A model generated the notes under the pieces. The model made no database searches. It was given only the letters and a program-made list of their open reading frames with translations, and was not told the origin of the DNA. Shown here in pieces: positions 24,900 through 34,192 of a DNA stretch of 64,000 nucleotides. Location: positions 5,456,001 through 5,520,000 of the forward strand of contig NZ_CP192599.1 of assembly GCF_050632385.1 (NCBI RefSeq), given 5' to 3'. The position numbers were made by a program, and so were the translations under genes. The number at the start of each line of letters is the position of its first letter. Position 1 is the first letter of the stretch. The DNA comes from Humitalea sp050632385. Lineage in GTDB: Bacteria; Pseudomonadota; Alphaproteobacteria; Acetobacterales; Acetobacteraceae.

Positions 24900-26807
24900 T
24901 CAGCCGACCGCTGCGGCCACACGCACCGCGGTTTCGGCCCGCGCCACCAGGAAGCGGCCGGGCCGCTCCTCGATCGCGACCGGCACCAGGCCAAGGTCGC
25001 CGTAGATGCGCAGATCGGCCTCCCGCACATCGAAGAAGGCGGGGTCCACGGCATTGCGTTCGCACAGGTCGCGGAAGCGCCAGATCACCGCCGTCGCATC
25101 GCCCACCGGGTCGCCGATCGCGATCCACACGTCGTGGCGCTTCACGAAGGCCAGCGCGCCACGGCCGTTGTCCAGGAACAGTGCCGCATCGGCGCCGGTC
25201 GGGGGCTTGCCGCCCAGTGCGGCGAAGCGCGCCCGCGCCTCATCATCCCAGGGCACCGGGGTGATCCGCGCCGGCCGCAGCAGGCGCAGCGCCGCATAGA
25301 GCAGCATCACCGCGCAAAGCCCCACGGTGAAGCGCAGGCTGTCGGGCGCATCCTCCGCCATCACGACCTGCCACCAGGATTCCTCGCGCACCGGGCCGCC
25401 ATAGGCGACCAGTGCCAAGGTCACCGCACAGGCGGCGCCGGCTGCAAGCGCGGCGGCGCTGCCTGGGGAAACCGGTTCGGCCAGCACCCCCGCATCGCGG
25501 TAGAAGCCGCGCCGGGTCGCCGCCAACAGGGCCGCGACGAAGATGAAGGCACCCCAGAGCCACCAGGCCTCACCCCGCAGCCAGATCGCGAAGGCGCCCG
25601 ACAGCAGCAGGAACAGCCCGACCCCCCAGGCCAGGCGCAGCCGCCGCACCAGCCCATAGGCCGCGACCAGCAACAACGATCCCAGCAGGGATGACGCGAA
25701 ATGCGATGCCCCGGCGGCGATATGCCCGGCCCAGGCCTCCATCAGCGTGCCCTTGACCGGCAATGCGCCGATGAACAGCAGGATCAGCCCGCCCAACCCG
25801 GTCAGCCCGGCCAGGACGGGCACCTCGAAGGATTCGGTGATCCGCGCCATCGGGCCGATCCGCGCCAGAAGCGTGCGGCGCTGGCCGAGTTCGAAGGCGA
25901 TGAACAGCCCGCCCGCCAGGAACAGCGGGATGATGTAGTAGTACAGCCGGAACAGCAGCAGCGCCCCAACCACCTCCGCCGTCGGCAGATAGGGCGACAG
26001 CCCGAGCAAAATCGCCCCGTCGAAGACGCCGATGCCGCCGGGAATGCTGGCAACCAGCCCGCCCGTATAGGACGCGACATAGATGCCGAGGAAGCGGATG
26101 AAGGTCAGCCCTTCGGCCGGCGGCAGCAGCGCATAAAAGATCATCGCGGTGACCGCGACATCGACGCTGGCCAGCAGGGTCTGGAACAGCGCCATCCGGA
26201 AGCCCGGCAGGTCGATCTGATGCCCAAAGGCGATGAAATGCGGTTTTACGCGTGACAGCAGCAGATAGGCCGCGACGATGCACCACATCGCGACACCGAC
26301 GCTCTGCATCGCCCAATGCGGCAGGTTGGTGCCGAGATAGGGCACCACCTCCGGCTCCAGCACCAGCACCAGCCCACCGAGCGCGAAGCCGCCCAACCCG
26401 AAGGTCAATGAGGTGAAGGCGATGACCTTGGCGATCTCGACCGGGGTCAGCCCCCAGGCAGCGTAGAACCGATACCGCACCGCGGCCCCGGACACCGCCG
26501 CGAAGCCGATGTTGTGCGCCAGCGTATAGGCACAGAAGGATGCCAGCGACGTCCGGGAATAGGACACCGGCTTGCCGGCATAGACCGACCCCAGCCGGTC
26601 GTAGATGGTCAGAACGGCATAGGCGAGGACGGTCCAGCCCGCGGCGACCCATAGCGTGTGGTTCGGAATCGCCTCCAGCGCCGCCGTAATGTCCGAGACC
26701 TTCAGGCTGCGGAATTCCCGCTGCACCACGAAAATCGCGCCGACCAGCAAGGCGAGGCCGAAGACTGTCGTCCCGTGCCGCCGGATGCTGGGCCAGTTCA
26801 CGCTCAC
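24900..26807 (-). CDS. MprF-like membrane flippase with truncated lysyl-phosphatidylglycerol synthase domain
   Basis: A 635-residue protein. The first ~490 residues form a polytopic membrane domain like the MprF flippase (IGFAAVSGAAVRYRFYAAWGL, YTGGLVASIPGGIGVFDG). Then comes the start of a DUF2156 transferase domain (GADAALFLDNGRGALAFVKRHD, IAIGDPVGD). Complete MprF enzymes are about 840-870 residues and continue through a second GNAT lobe that binds aminoacyl-tRNA; here the reading ends soon after IYGDLGLVPVAI. It starts with GTG overlapping the LysRS stop, so the two are coupled. Lipid flipping may persist, while lysyl transfer is doubtful. Confidence 0.8.
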   Translation of the reverse strand: MSVNWPSIRRHGTTVFGLALLVGAIFVVQREFRSLKVSDITAALEAIPNHTLWVAAGWTVLAYAVLTIYDRLGSVYAGKPVSYSRTSLASFCAYTLAHNIGFAAVSGAAVRYRFYAAWGLTPVEIAKVIAFTSLTFGLGGFALGGLVLVLEPEVVPYLGTNLPHWAMQSVGVAMWCIVAAYLLLSRVKPHFIAFGHQIDLPGFRMALFQTLLASVDVAVTAMIFYALLPPAEGLTFIRFLGIYVASYTGGLVASIPGGIGVFDGAILLGLSPYLPTAEVVGALLLFRLYYYIIPLFLAGGLFIAFELGQRRTLLARIGPMARITESFEVPVLAGLTGLGGLILLFIGALPVKGTLMEAWAGHIAAGASHFASSLLGSLLLVAAYGLVRRLRLAWGVGLFLLLSGAFAIWLRGEAWWLWGAFIFVAALLAATRRGFYRDAGVLAEPVSPGSAAALAAGAACAVTLALVAYGGPVREESWWQVVMAEDAPDSLRFTVGLCAVMLLYAALRLLRPARITPVPWDDEARARFAALGGKPPTGADAALFLDNGRGALAFVKRHDVWIAIGDPVGDATAVIWRFRDLCERNAVDPAFFDVREADLRIYGDLGLVPVAIEERPGRFLVARAETAVRVAAAVG

Positions 26808-28423
26808 GCGGCGGCGGTTTCGGCGGCCAGGCGTTGTTCGATCAGCGCGCAGGCCTCGGCCACGCCCATGACGGCGATGGTGCCGCCGAAACGCGGGCCC
26901 TCGGTCTTGCCGAGCAGCACTTCATACAGCGCCGAGAACCAGGCGCGGCCGACGCCGATCTTGCCGTCCTTGCCCGGCACGGCAAAGGGTTCGCGCCGGC
27001 CGGCGTCATAGACGGCGTCCTGCATCGCGGATTCCCGCTGTGGGCCGGGGGGCAGGGCCATGAAGCCCGGCTCCCGTTCGCGCAGCAATCGCGCCAGTTC
27101 CTGCATCGCTTCCGCCTCGGCCGGGGTTGCCGGGCGGAACCGCCGTTCCGGCGCCACCCAATCGCGCCAATAGGCGCAGGCATTCCTCACCAAACCATCC
27201 AGCACGGGATCGGTTTCCGGCGATTCGGCCGGATAATACTTCTGGATATAGGCCCAGAGCCGCGCCGGATCGTCGGTATTGGCGACACCCGCCAGGTTCA
27301 GCAGGGTGGCGAAGCCGATGGTCGGCGGCCGCGTGGCCGGTGCCGCCCCGCCATGGATGTGCCAGGCGGGGTTGGTCGGCTCCGCGGCGGCGCGCAGCTT
27401 CTCCACCCCGGCCAGCCAGTCATCCACCGCGCGGGGGATCACCTTGGCATGCAGCCGCTTGGCGCTGCCGGGGGAGGCATACATGAACCAGGCCAGGCTC
27501 TCGGGCGGGGCGTAGTCGAGCCATTGCTCGATGGTCAGCCCATTGCCCTTGCTCTTGCTGATCTTCTGCCCCTCGGCGTCGAGGAACAATTCGTAGGTGA
27601 ACGTCACCGGCGGTTCGGCGCCCAGGATGCGCACGATGGCCGAGGACAGCTTCACGCTGTCGATCAGATCCTTGCCCGACATTTCGTAATCGACGCCAAG
27701 CGCGAACCAGCGCATCGCCCAATCGGCCTTCCACTGCGCCTTCACCTGGCCGCCGGTGACCGGGGTTTCAAAACGTTCGCCGCTGGCGGGGTCGGTCCAG
27801 ATGATGGTGCCGGATTCGGGCCGGGCCTCGTCCACCGGCACCTGCATGACGATGCCGGTGCGGGGATGGATCGGCAGGAAGGGCGAATAGGTCGCCCGCC
27901 GATCGGGGCCGAGGGTCGGGCGCACGGCGTCGCGCACCTGGTCGTGGACCTCCAGCATCCGCAGCAGCGCCGCGTCGAACCGACCGCTTTGGTAATAATC
28001 GGTCGAGGAGGCGAATTCGTATTCGAAGCCGAAACCATCCAGGAACGCCCGCAGCCGGGCATTGTTGTGCGCGCCGAAGCTGTCATGCGTCCCAAAAGGG
28101 TCCGGCACCTTGGTCAGTGGCTTGCCCAGGTATTCGGCCAGCATCTCCCGGTTCGGCACATTGTCCGGGACCTTCCGCAACCCATCCATGTCGTCGGAAA
28201 AGGCCAGCAGGCGGGATGGCAGGCCGGTCGCGGCCGCGAAGGCGCGGCGCACCCAGGTGGTGCGCGCGACCTCACCAAAGGTGCCGATATGCGGCAGGCC
28301 CGAGGGGCCGTAGCCGGTCTCGAACAAGGCGGTCGTCTTGCCGGTCTTTTGCAGCCGGTCGGCGACGCGCGCCGCTTCTTCAAAGGGCCAGGCGCGGGTG
28401 GCGAGGAGGGAGGGGTCTGACAT
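26804..28423 (-). CDS. lysS: Lysyl-tRNA synthetase, class I
   Basis: A 539-residue class I LysRS (LysK type) that charges tRNA-Lys. The HIGH-equivalent PHIGTFGE is at residue 44 and the KMSKS-equivalent KISKSKGNG near 288; the segment YEMSGKDLIDSVKLSS and the helical anticodon-binding C terminus are typical of archaeal/alphaproteobacterial class I enzymes. ATG 28423 starts MSDPSLLATRAWPF as in homologues; the 44-residue upstream extension is not supported. The stop overlaps the MprF-like gene start. No second LysRS is visible here, so it is likely the housekeeping enzyme. Confidence 0.95.
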   Translation of the reverse strand: MSDPSLLATRAWPFEEAARVADRLQKTGKTTALFETGYGPSGLPHIGTFGEVARTTWVRRAFAAATGLPSRLLAFSDDMDGLRKVPDNVPNREMLAEYLGKPLTKVPDPFGTHDSFGAHNNARLRAFLDGFGFEYEFASSTDYYQSGRFDAALLRMLEVHDQVRDAVRPTLGPDRRATYSPFLPIHPRTGIVMQVPVDEARPESGTIIWTDPASGERFETPVTGGQVKAQWKADWAMRWFALGVDYEMSGKDLIDSVKLSSAIVRILGAEPPVTFTYELFLDAEGQKISKSKGNGLTIEQWLDYAPPESLAWFMYASPGSAKRLHAKVIPRAVDDWLAGVEKLRAAAEPTNPAWHIHGGAAPATRPPTIGFATLLNLAGVANTDDPARLWAYIQKYYPAESPETDPVLDGLVRNACAYWRDWVAPERRFRPATPAEAEAMQELARLLREREPGFMALPPGPQRESAMQDAVYDAGRREPFAVPGKDGKIGVGRAWFSALYEVLLGKTEGPRFGGTIAVMGVAEACALIEQRLAAETAAA

Positions 28424-28507
28424 GATGGGCCGGTTATAGGCAGCGCGGGGGGGCGGCGCGAGGGGTGCCACGTTTACTTGAACGGTCCGCGCCCTTATCT
28501 GCCCCCC

Positions 28508-28561
28508 ATGCGTGATGCCGCCCCCGCGCTGGTTGCGGCCCCCCCGATTCGCCACGACTGA
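28508..28561 (+). CDS. 17-codon upstream ORF coupled to the helicase
   Basis: ATG 28508 opens a 17-residue frame whose TGA overlaps the helicase ATG as TGATG, an arrangement that allows reinitiation. No clear Shine-Dalgarno precedes it, so it may be chance or a leader peptide. The 137-bp gap to divergent lysS contains a TTGAAC hexamer at 28479 but no convincing -10 box. Confidence 0.25.
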   Translation: MRDAAPALVAAPPIRHD

Positions 28562-31332
28562 TGGCCGCCGGCACCCAACCGCGCCTGCTGCTGCCCGATG
28601 CCCCGGCCCTAGTCGCGGGCGCCGCGCGCAGCGTGCTGGTCACGCCCGATGGCGAAGTGCTGGTGCTGCCGAATGCCGAAATGGTCGTGGCCCTGGCCGA
28701 CCACCCCGCGCCGATGCTGGTGCACGCCCGGGTCACCGCCAAGCGGCTGAACATCGCGCCGATCCGCGGCGTCTTCGACCTGCTGGAATTGCTGGCCTTT
28801 GCCCTGCCCGCCACCACGGCCGCCCCGACCCCGCGCGGCATGGCGCTGGCCCTGGGCATGGAGATGCCGGCGTCGGACGAGGCCGCCGCCGCCCTGATCC
28901 CGGACCTGGCCGTTACCATCCTGCGCAAACTGGCCGGCGCGCGGCAGGCCGATCGCAATGCCGATGCCGCCAGCCTGGCCGCGCGGCTGCGCGACGTCGC
29001 CCGCTGGCCCTGGGCGGAGGCGGTGATGGCCGCCATGGGCCAGGAAAACGCCCGCGCCGATGCTGGCGCCCTGCGCGTCTGGCGCCGCCTGCCGGAATGG
29101 GAGGACGCGGCCCCCGCCACCCCCGCCGCCAGCCACCCCGTCGCCGCCGCCGAGGCCCGCCGCGCCCTGGCCGACATCCTGGGGGCCGGCGCGGAACAGC
29201 GGCCGAGCCAGTCCGACTACGCCTCCGCCGCCGCCGGCGCCTTCGTGCCGCGTGAGGCCGAGGGCTCGCCGGCCGTGGTGCTGGCTGAGGCCGGGACCGG
29301 CACGGGCAAGACCCTGGGCTACATCGCGCCCGCCAACCTCTGGGCCGAACGCAATGGCGCCCCGGTCTGGATCGCGACCTATACCCGCAACCTGCAACGC
29401 CAGATCGAGCAGGAGACGAACCGCCTTTTCCCCGACCCCATCGAGCGTCGCCGAAAAATCGTGGTGCGGAAGGGGCGCGAAAACTACCTCTGCCTGCTGA
29501 ACCTGGAAGACGCGACCAAGCGCAACGACAATCGGGAGGCGCTGCCCCTGGCCCTGGTCGCGCGCTGGGCCGGGGCGACGCGGGATGGCGATATCCAGGG
29601 CGGCGACTTTCCGGGCTGGCTGGCCGAGTTGTTCGACCCGGCGCAGGTGCGCGGCCTGGCGGACCGACGGGGCGAATGCATCCATTCGGCCTGCACCCAT
29701 TGGAAGCGCTGCTTCGTCGAACACAGCATCCGCCGCGCCGCGGGCGCCCGGCTGGTCATCGCCAACCACGCGCTGGTGATGGTGCAGGCGGCCCTGGGCG
29801 GCGGCGATGATGGCGAGGGCACGACCCCGTTGCGCTACGTCTTCGATGAGGGGCACCACCTGTTCGACGCCGCCGATGGGGCGTTTTCCGCGGCGCTCGC
29901 GGGGTGGGAGATGATCGAGTTGCGGCGCTGGCTGCTGGGCGCCGAAGGCTCCGGCCGCGCCCGGGGGCTGCAACGCCGGATCGAGGAATTTTGCGCCGAC
30001 CGGCCGCACCTGGCCGATGCCCTGGGCGCCGCGCTGGCCGCCGCCCCGCGCGCCCTGCCGCCATCCGGCTGGCAGACCCGCCTGGCCCTGGCCGACGCCC
30101 CCCACCCGGCCGAAGCCTTTTTGGCCGCGCTGCGCGCCCAGGTCCTGGCCCGGGCGGAAAATGCCGAGGCCGGGTATGACGCCGAATGCGACCTGCACCC
30201 CGTCCAGGACGGGCTGCGCGCGGCCGGCGAGGCATTGGGCGACGCCCTGGCGGCGCTGCACACGCCGCTCGACACCCTGCACAAGTCCATGCTGGCGCTG
30301 CTGGACGAGGAAGGGGCCGAACTTGAGGTCGGCGACCGCATCCGCATCGCAGCCGCCGCCGCCGGGATCGAACGCCGCGCCCTGCTGCCGCTCGGCGCCT
30401 GGGCCAGCATGCTCGCCACCCTGGCCGACCCGGCGCCGGAACCCGGCAGCCGCCCGTCCTTCGTCGATTGGCTGACCCTGCGCCGGGCCGAGGGCAAGGA
30501 TGTCGATGCCGGGATGCACCGCCATTGGCTGGACCCGACCATCCCCTTCGCCACCCACGTCGCCGCCCGCGCCCATGGCATGCTGGTGACCAGCGCCACC
30601 CTGCGCGACACGGCCGAGGAAGACGCCGAACTGGCCTGGCTGGCGGCCGAGGCCCGCACCGGTGCATCCCACCTACCCACCCCCGCCATCCGTGCTTCGG
30701 TGCCCAGCCCCTTTGACTACGCCGCCCAGACGCGGGTGCTGGTGGTGACCGATGTGGGGGCGGAACCGGCCCCGGTGGCGGCCGCGATGCGGGACCTGTT
30801 CCTGGCCTCCGGCGGTGGCGCCTTGGGGTTGTTCACCGCCATCCGCCGCCTGCGCGCCGCGCATGGGCTTCTGGCCGCCCCCTTGGCCGAGGCCGGGATC
30901 CCGCTCTACGCCCAGCATGTCGATGCCATGGACAATGGCACCTTGGTCGATGTGTTCCGCGCGGAGGAAACCTCCTGCCTGCTCGGCACCGATGCGCTGC
31001 GGGATGGGGTGGACGTGCCCGGGCGGTCGCTGCGGCTGCTGGTTTTTGACCGCGTGCCTTGGCCGCGGCCGACCATCCTGCACCGGGAACGGCGGCTGTA
31101 TCTGTCAGGTGGGCAGCCCGCGCGCTACGACGACGCCATCGCCCGGGCCAGGCTGCGCCAGGGGTTTGGACGCCTGGTGCGGGCGGGCGATGACCGTGGC
31201 GTCTTCGTCCTGCTCGACCGCCGCGCGCCCAGCCGGGTGTTGGCCGGCCTGCCGGTGCCGGCCGAACGTGTGGGGCTGAAGGCGGCCTGCGAGATCGTCC
31301 ATGGCTTTGTCGGTGGCGGGGCCGCGCATTGA
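28561..31332 (+). CDS. DinG/XPD-family ATP-dependent DNA helicase
   Basis: A 923-residue superfamily 2 helicase with a probable iron-sulphur cluster. Walker A AEAGTGTGKT is near residue 243, the DEAH-equivalent VFDEGHHLF near 426, and motif VI RQGFGRLVRAG near 867. Cysteines in ENYLCLLN (~310) and in GECIHSACTHWKRC (~371-384) match the 4Fe-4S domain of DinG/XPD proteins. These enzymes unwind 5'-3' and clear R-loops or damaged forks. The ~240-residue N-terminal extension is longer than in E. coli DinG and unassigned. It is followed 52 bp later by a TerB-like gene. Confidence 0.9.
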   Translation: MAAGTQPRLLLPDAPALVAGAARSVLVTPDGEVLVLPNAEMVVALADHPAPMLVHARVTAKRLNIAPIRGVFDLLELLAFALPATTAAPTPRGMALALGMEMPASDEAAAALIPDLAVTILRKLAGARQADRNADAASLAARLRDVARWPWAEAVMAAMGQENARADAGALRVWRRLPEWEDAAPATPAASHPVAAAEARRALADILGAGAEQRPSQSDYASAAAGAFVPREAEGSPAVVLAEAGTGTGKTLGYIAPANLWAERNGAPVWIATYTRNLQRQIEQETNRLFPDPIERRRKIVVRKGRENYLCLLNLEDATKRNDNREALPLALVARWAGATRDGDIQGGDFPGWLAELFDPAQVRGLADRRGECIHSACTHWKRCFVEHSIRRAAGARLVIANHALVMVQAALGGGDDGEGTTPLRYVFDEGHHLFDAADGAFSAALAGWEMIELRRWLLGAEGSGRARGLQRRIEEFCADRPHLADALGAALAAAPRALPPSGWQTRLALADAPHPAEAFLAALRAQVLARAENAEAGYDAECDLHPVQDGLRAAGEALGDALAALHTPLDTLHKSMLALLDEEGAELEVGDRIRIAAAAAGIERRALLPLGAWASMLATLADPAPEPGSRPSFVDWLTLRRAEGKDVDAGMHRHWLDPTIPFATHVAARAHGMLVTSATLRDTAEEDAELAWLAAEARTGASHLPTPAIRASVPSPFDYAAQTRVLVVTDVGAEPAPVAAAMRDLFLASGGGALGLFTAIRRLRAAHGLLAAPLAEAGIPLYAQHVDAMDNGTLVDVFRAEETSCLLGTDALRDGVDVPGRSLRLLVFDRVPWPRPTILHRERRLYLSGGQPARYDDAIARARLRQGFGRLVRAGDDRGVFVLLDRRAPSRVLAGLPVPAERVGLKAACEIVHGFVGGGAAH

Positions 31333-31384
31333 CCGCAGGGGGGTCCGGTGCCACGCCTCCGGCTAACCTCCCGGAGTCACCCGC

Positions 31385-31798
31385 TTGCCCCACCGCTTCA
31401 ATCCCCAGGAAGCCCTGATCGCGTCCATGGTGCTGATGAGCGCCGCCGATGGCCCGATGACCGATGCCGAACAGGCGCTGATGACGCGGCTGGTGCGCGA
31501 CCTGCCGGCCTTTGGCGATTTTTCCCCGCACAACATCGCGACGGCGACCGAAACCGTGCTGGAACTGCTGGCCATGCCCGATGGGCTGGAACGTGGCGCC
31601 GGTCTGGTGCGGGATGCGCTGCCGATGCGCCTGCGCGAAACCGCCTACCTGCTGGCCTGCGAAGTCGCGGCGGCCGATGGCGAGGCCAGCCAGGGCGAGC
31701 TGCGCTTCCTGCAGACCCTACGCATCGGGCTTGAGATCGACCGGCTGATCGCCGGCGCGATCGAGCGTGCCGCCAAGGCGCGCTATCAGGTCGTCTGA
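31385..31798 (+). CDS. TerB-like tellurite-resistance-fold protein
   Basis: A 137-residue all-helical protein with two related halves, each with an acidic AADG-type loop (MSAADGPMTDAEQALM and VAAADGEASQGELRFL), the metal-binding pattern of TerB/DUF533 proteins. The TTG at 31385 was accepted because GGAG lies 8 nt upstream; an ATG at 31427 would remove the first helix. Family members link stress responses to the membrane, but no other ter gene is near, so the name describes the fold only. The gene overlaps the convergent amidase by 13 bp. Confidence 0.75.
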   Translation: MPHRFNPQEALIASMVLMSAADGPMTDAEQALMTRLVRDLPAFGDFSPHNIATATETVLELLAMPDGLERGAGLVRDALPMRLRETAYLLACEVAAADGEASQGELRFLQTLRIGLEIDRLIAGAIERAAKARYQVV

Positions 31799-33183
31799 GG
31801 CACCACCGCGAAGGGCCGCGCCGCCTGGAAGGCCGCGGCCGCGCGCAGCACCACCGCATCCTCCAGCCGCGCCCCGGCGATCTGCAACCCCACCGGCAAC
31901 CCCGCCGCGGTCAGGCCGCAGGGGACCGAGATGGCCGGCCCGTGGCTCAAGTTGAACGGGTGGGAGAATTCCGCCCAGGACAGCCAGTCCCAGGCATGCG
32001 CCGGCCAGCCGGCCGGGTGCAGTTGCCCGGTGGGGAAGGCCGCGACGCTGGCCGAGGGCGTGACCAGCAGGTCGAAGCCGCTATCGGCGAACCAGGTGTT
32101 CACCTCGCCCGCAAATGCCTGGCGGGCGGTGATGGTCGGGATGATCTCGGCCGGCGTCATGCTCTGCGCATCCCGCAGGCAGGCGACCAGGCCTGGGTCC
32201 ATTTGCGCGGCGATGCCGGCATTGGTGGGGGTCATGGGCAGCAGCATGGCCGACCACAGGGCACGGATGACTGCGGGCGCGCGCGGACCCCAGGGGGGAT
32301 CGACGGCCACGACCTCCGCGCCCAGCTCGGTGAAGGCCGCCACGGCGGCGGCCACCAGGGCCGCGAACTCGGCATCCACGCGGGCGTGGCCGAGCGCCGG
32401 GCTGAAGGCGATGCGCAGCCCGCGCAGGTCAGGCCCCGCCGGGGTCGCATCCAAGCCGCCCGGCAGCGTGGTCACGTCGGAGGGATGCGGCCCCGCCAGC
32501 ACCGCGGTCATCAGCGCGGCATCGCCGACATCCCTCGTCAGCGGCCCCAGATGCGACAGGCCGGAGCCCGCGACGGGCGGGTAGGGGATGCGGCCAAAAC
32601 TGGGCTTGAACCCGACCACGCCACAGAAATGCGCCGGCAGCCGCACGGACCCCGCGCCATCCGACCCCAGATGCAGCGCCCCTCCGCCGATCGCCGCCAG
32701 CGCCGCCGCCCCGGATGACGACCCGCCGGCCGTGAAACCGTGACGCCAGGGATTATGCGTGGTGCCGGTCAGCGGACTGTCCGACAGCGCGACCCAGCCG
32801 CGTTCCGGCAGGGTCGTCTTGCCCAGGATGATCGCCCCCGCCGCCCGCAGCCTGGCCACCGACGGGCTGTCGGCTGCAGCCGGGGTGGCGTCGGTCAGCG
32901 GCGTGCCCCAGCGCGTCGGCAGGCCGGCGACGTTTTGCACATCCTTGATGGTCGCCGGCACGCCATGCAGCGGGCCGAGCGCATCGCCGCGCATCACCGC
33001 GGCCTCCGCCGCCCGGGCCGCATCCATCGCGCGGTCGAAATCGGGCGCCGCAAAGGCGTTCAGCCGTGGCTCCCACGCCGCGATGCGGGCGATGGCGGCG
33101 GCGGTCACTTCGACCGGTGAGGCTTTGCGCCCGGCGATCAGGGTGGCGAGGTCGCGGGCGGTCCGGTCGCAAAGATCTGTCAT
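31786..33183 (-). CDS. Amidase signature family hydrolase
   Basis: A 465-residue amidase with the Ser-cisSer-Lys apparatus: VPATIKDVQNVAGLPTRWGT supplies Lys, and FTAGGSSSGAAALAAIGGGALHLG and GSDGAGSVRLPAHFCGVVGFKPSFG supply the glycine/serine-rich signature. It hydrolyses amide bonds of unknown substrate; GatA is unlikely without gatB/gatC neighbours. ATG 33183 is chosen over an upstream extension because the signature spacing then matches the family. It is divergent from the universal stress protein. Confidence 0.88.
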   Translation of the reverse strand: MTDLCDRTARDLATLIAGRKASPVEVTAAAIARIAAWEPRLNAFAAPDFDRAMDAARAAEAAVMRGDALGPLHGVPATIKDVQNVAGLPTRWGTPLTDATPAAADSPSVARLRAAGAIILGKTTLPERGWVALSDSPLTGTTHNPWRHGFTAGGSSSGAAALAAIGGGALHLGSDGAGSVRLPAHFCGVVGFKPSFGRIPYPPVAGSGLSHLGPLTRDVGDAALMTAVLAGPHPSDVTTLPGGLDATPAGPDLRGLRIAFSPALGHARVDAEFAALVAAAVAAFTELGAEVVAVDPPWGPRAPAVIRALWSAMLLPMTPTNAGIAAQMDPGLVACLRDAQSMTPAEIIPTITARQAFAGEVNTWFADSGFDLLVTPSASVAAFPTGQLHPAGWPAHAWDWLSWAEFSHPFNLSHGPAISVPCGLTAAGLPVGLQIAGARLEDAVVLRAAAAFQAARPFAVVPQTT

Positions 33184-33233
33184 CCGCACAGGTTCGACCC
33201 AGCCTGGGGGTCGAGGCAAGTCGCGCCCCCGCA

Positions 33234-33247
33234 TTGACCCGGATCAA
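33234..33247 (+). promoter_or_regulatory. FNR/FixK-type box upstream of the universal stress gene
   Basis: TTGAC-CCGG-ATCAA differs by one base from the TTGAT-N4-ATCAA consensus of FNR, FnrL and FixK regulators. It lies 90 nt upstream of the usp ATG at 33338, in the 154-bp divergent region shared with the amidase. Oxygen-responsive control of Usp genes by this family is common in proteobacteria. Confidence 0.55.
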
Positions 33248-33337
33248 GGCGCCCGGCGCCCACCAGTGCGAGGTTGCAACTGTTCGCCCCCGCCTGCGCC
33301 CGCCGCGACGGCCTGGGCTGAAATCAGGAGACGCCAG

Positions 33338-34192
33338 ATGCCGTTGAAGAACATCCTCGTCCATGTCGACGGCACCACGCCGTCCCAGGCGCGCTTCGAC
33401 CTCGCGGCGGAACTGGCCCGCCAGCATGGCGCGCATCTGACGGCGCTCTTCGTCATCGACCCCTTTCCGCCGTCCCTGCTGGGCGCTTCGACCGGCGGCT
33501 TCAGCGATGGCGGTGTGCTCGCCGGGTTGATGCAGCAGTTGGAGCAGGAGGCGCGGGAGGCCGCGGCGCTGGTGCAAGCCCGCGTGGAGGAGGCGTTCCG
33601 ACGCGAGGGGGTGACCGGGGAATGGCGCGTGGTGACCGGGGTTCCGTCAACGACCGTGGCGCTGCATGCGCGTTATGTGGACCTGGCCATCCTGGGCCAG
33701 CACAACCCCGATCGCGTGGATGATCTGGACGACACCAGCGTCATCGAACAGACCTTGTTCACTTCCGGGCGGCCGGTCCTGGTCGTGCCCTATGCCGGGC
33801 ATTTCAAGACGGCCGGGCGCCGGGCGTTGGTCGGCTGGAACGCCAGCCGGGAATCCGCGCGGGCGGTGAATGACGCGCTGATGCTGATTCAGGCTGGTGA
33901 ATCGGTCACCATCCTGACCGTCGATGCCGAAGGCGACCGCGCGCATGGCGAGGTGCCGGGCGCCGACATCGCGACCCATCTGGCGCGACATGGGCTGACC
34001 GTGTTGACCAAGCAGACCAGTGCGGCCGCGGTCAGCATCGCCGATGTCATGCTGAACCAGGCTTCGGATTCAGCGGCAGACCTGTTGGTGATCGGCGCCT
34101 ATGGCCATTCGCGGGTGCGGGAGATGATCCTGGGCGGCGTCACGCGCAGCCTGCTGCAGCAGATGACGATCCCGGTGCTGATGTCGCACTGA
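33338..34192 (+). CDS. Universal stress protein, tandem-domain
   Basis: A 284-residue protein with two Usp folds: the first starts MPLKNILVHVDGTTPSQARFD, the second starts near residue 150 (AGRRALVGWNASRESARAVND). The second carries the ATP-binding-type loop VIGAYGHSRVREMILGGVTRSLL. AAATCAGGAG upstream is a good ribosome site. Tandem Usps typically respond to oxygen limitation, consistent with the FNR-type box upstream. Another tandem Usp lies at 45802. Confidence 0.9.
   Translation: MPLKNILVHVDGTTPSQARFDLAAELARQHGAHLTALFVIDPFPPSLLGASTGGFSDGGVLAGLMQQLEQEAREAAALVQARVEEAFRREGVTGEWRVVTGVPSTTVALHARYVDLAILGQHNPDRVDDLDDTSVIEQTLFTSGRPVLVVPYAGHFKTAGRRALVGWNASRESARAVNDALMLIQAGESVTILTVDAEGDRAHGEVPGADIATHLARHGLTVLTKQTSAAAVSIADVMLNQASDSAADLLVIGAYGHSRVREMILGGVTRSLLQQMTIPVLMSH

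Noticed and set aside
28476..28507. TTGAAC / TTATCT promoter before the helicase
   Set aside because: Spacing of about 10 bp is too short for a sigma70 promoter.
28609..30672. 687-codon minus-strand frame opposite the DinG-type helicase
   Set aside because: Gly/Gln-rich antisense shadow of a gene with full helicase motifs.
31385..31798. Tellurite resistance operon
   Set aside because: Only a TerB-like fold is present; no terC, terD, terZ or tehA gene nearby.
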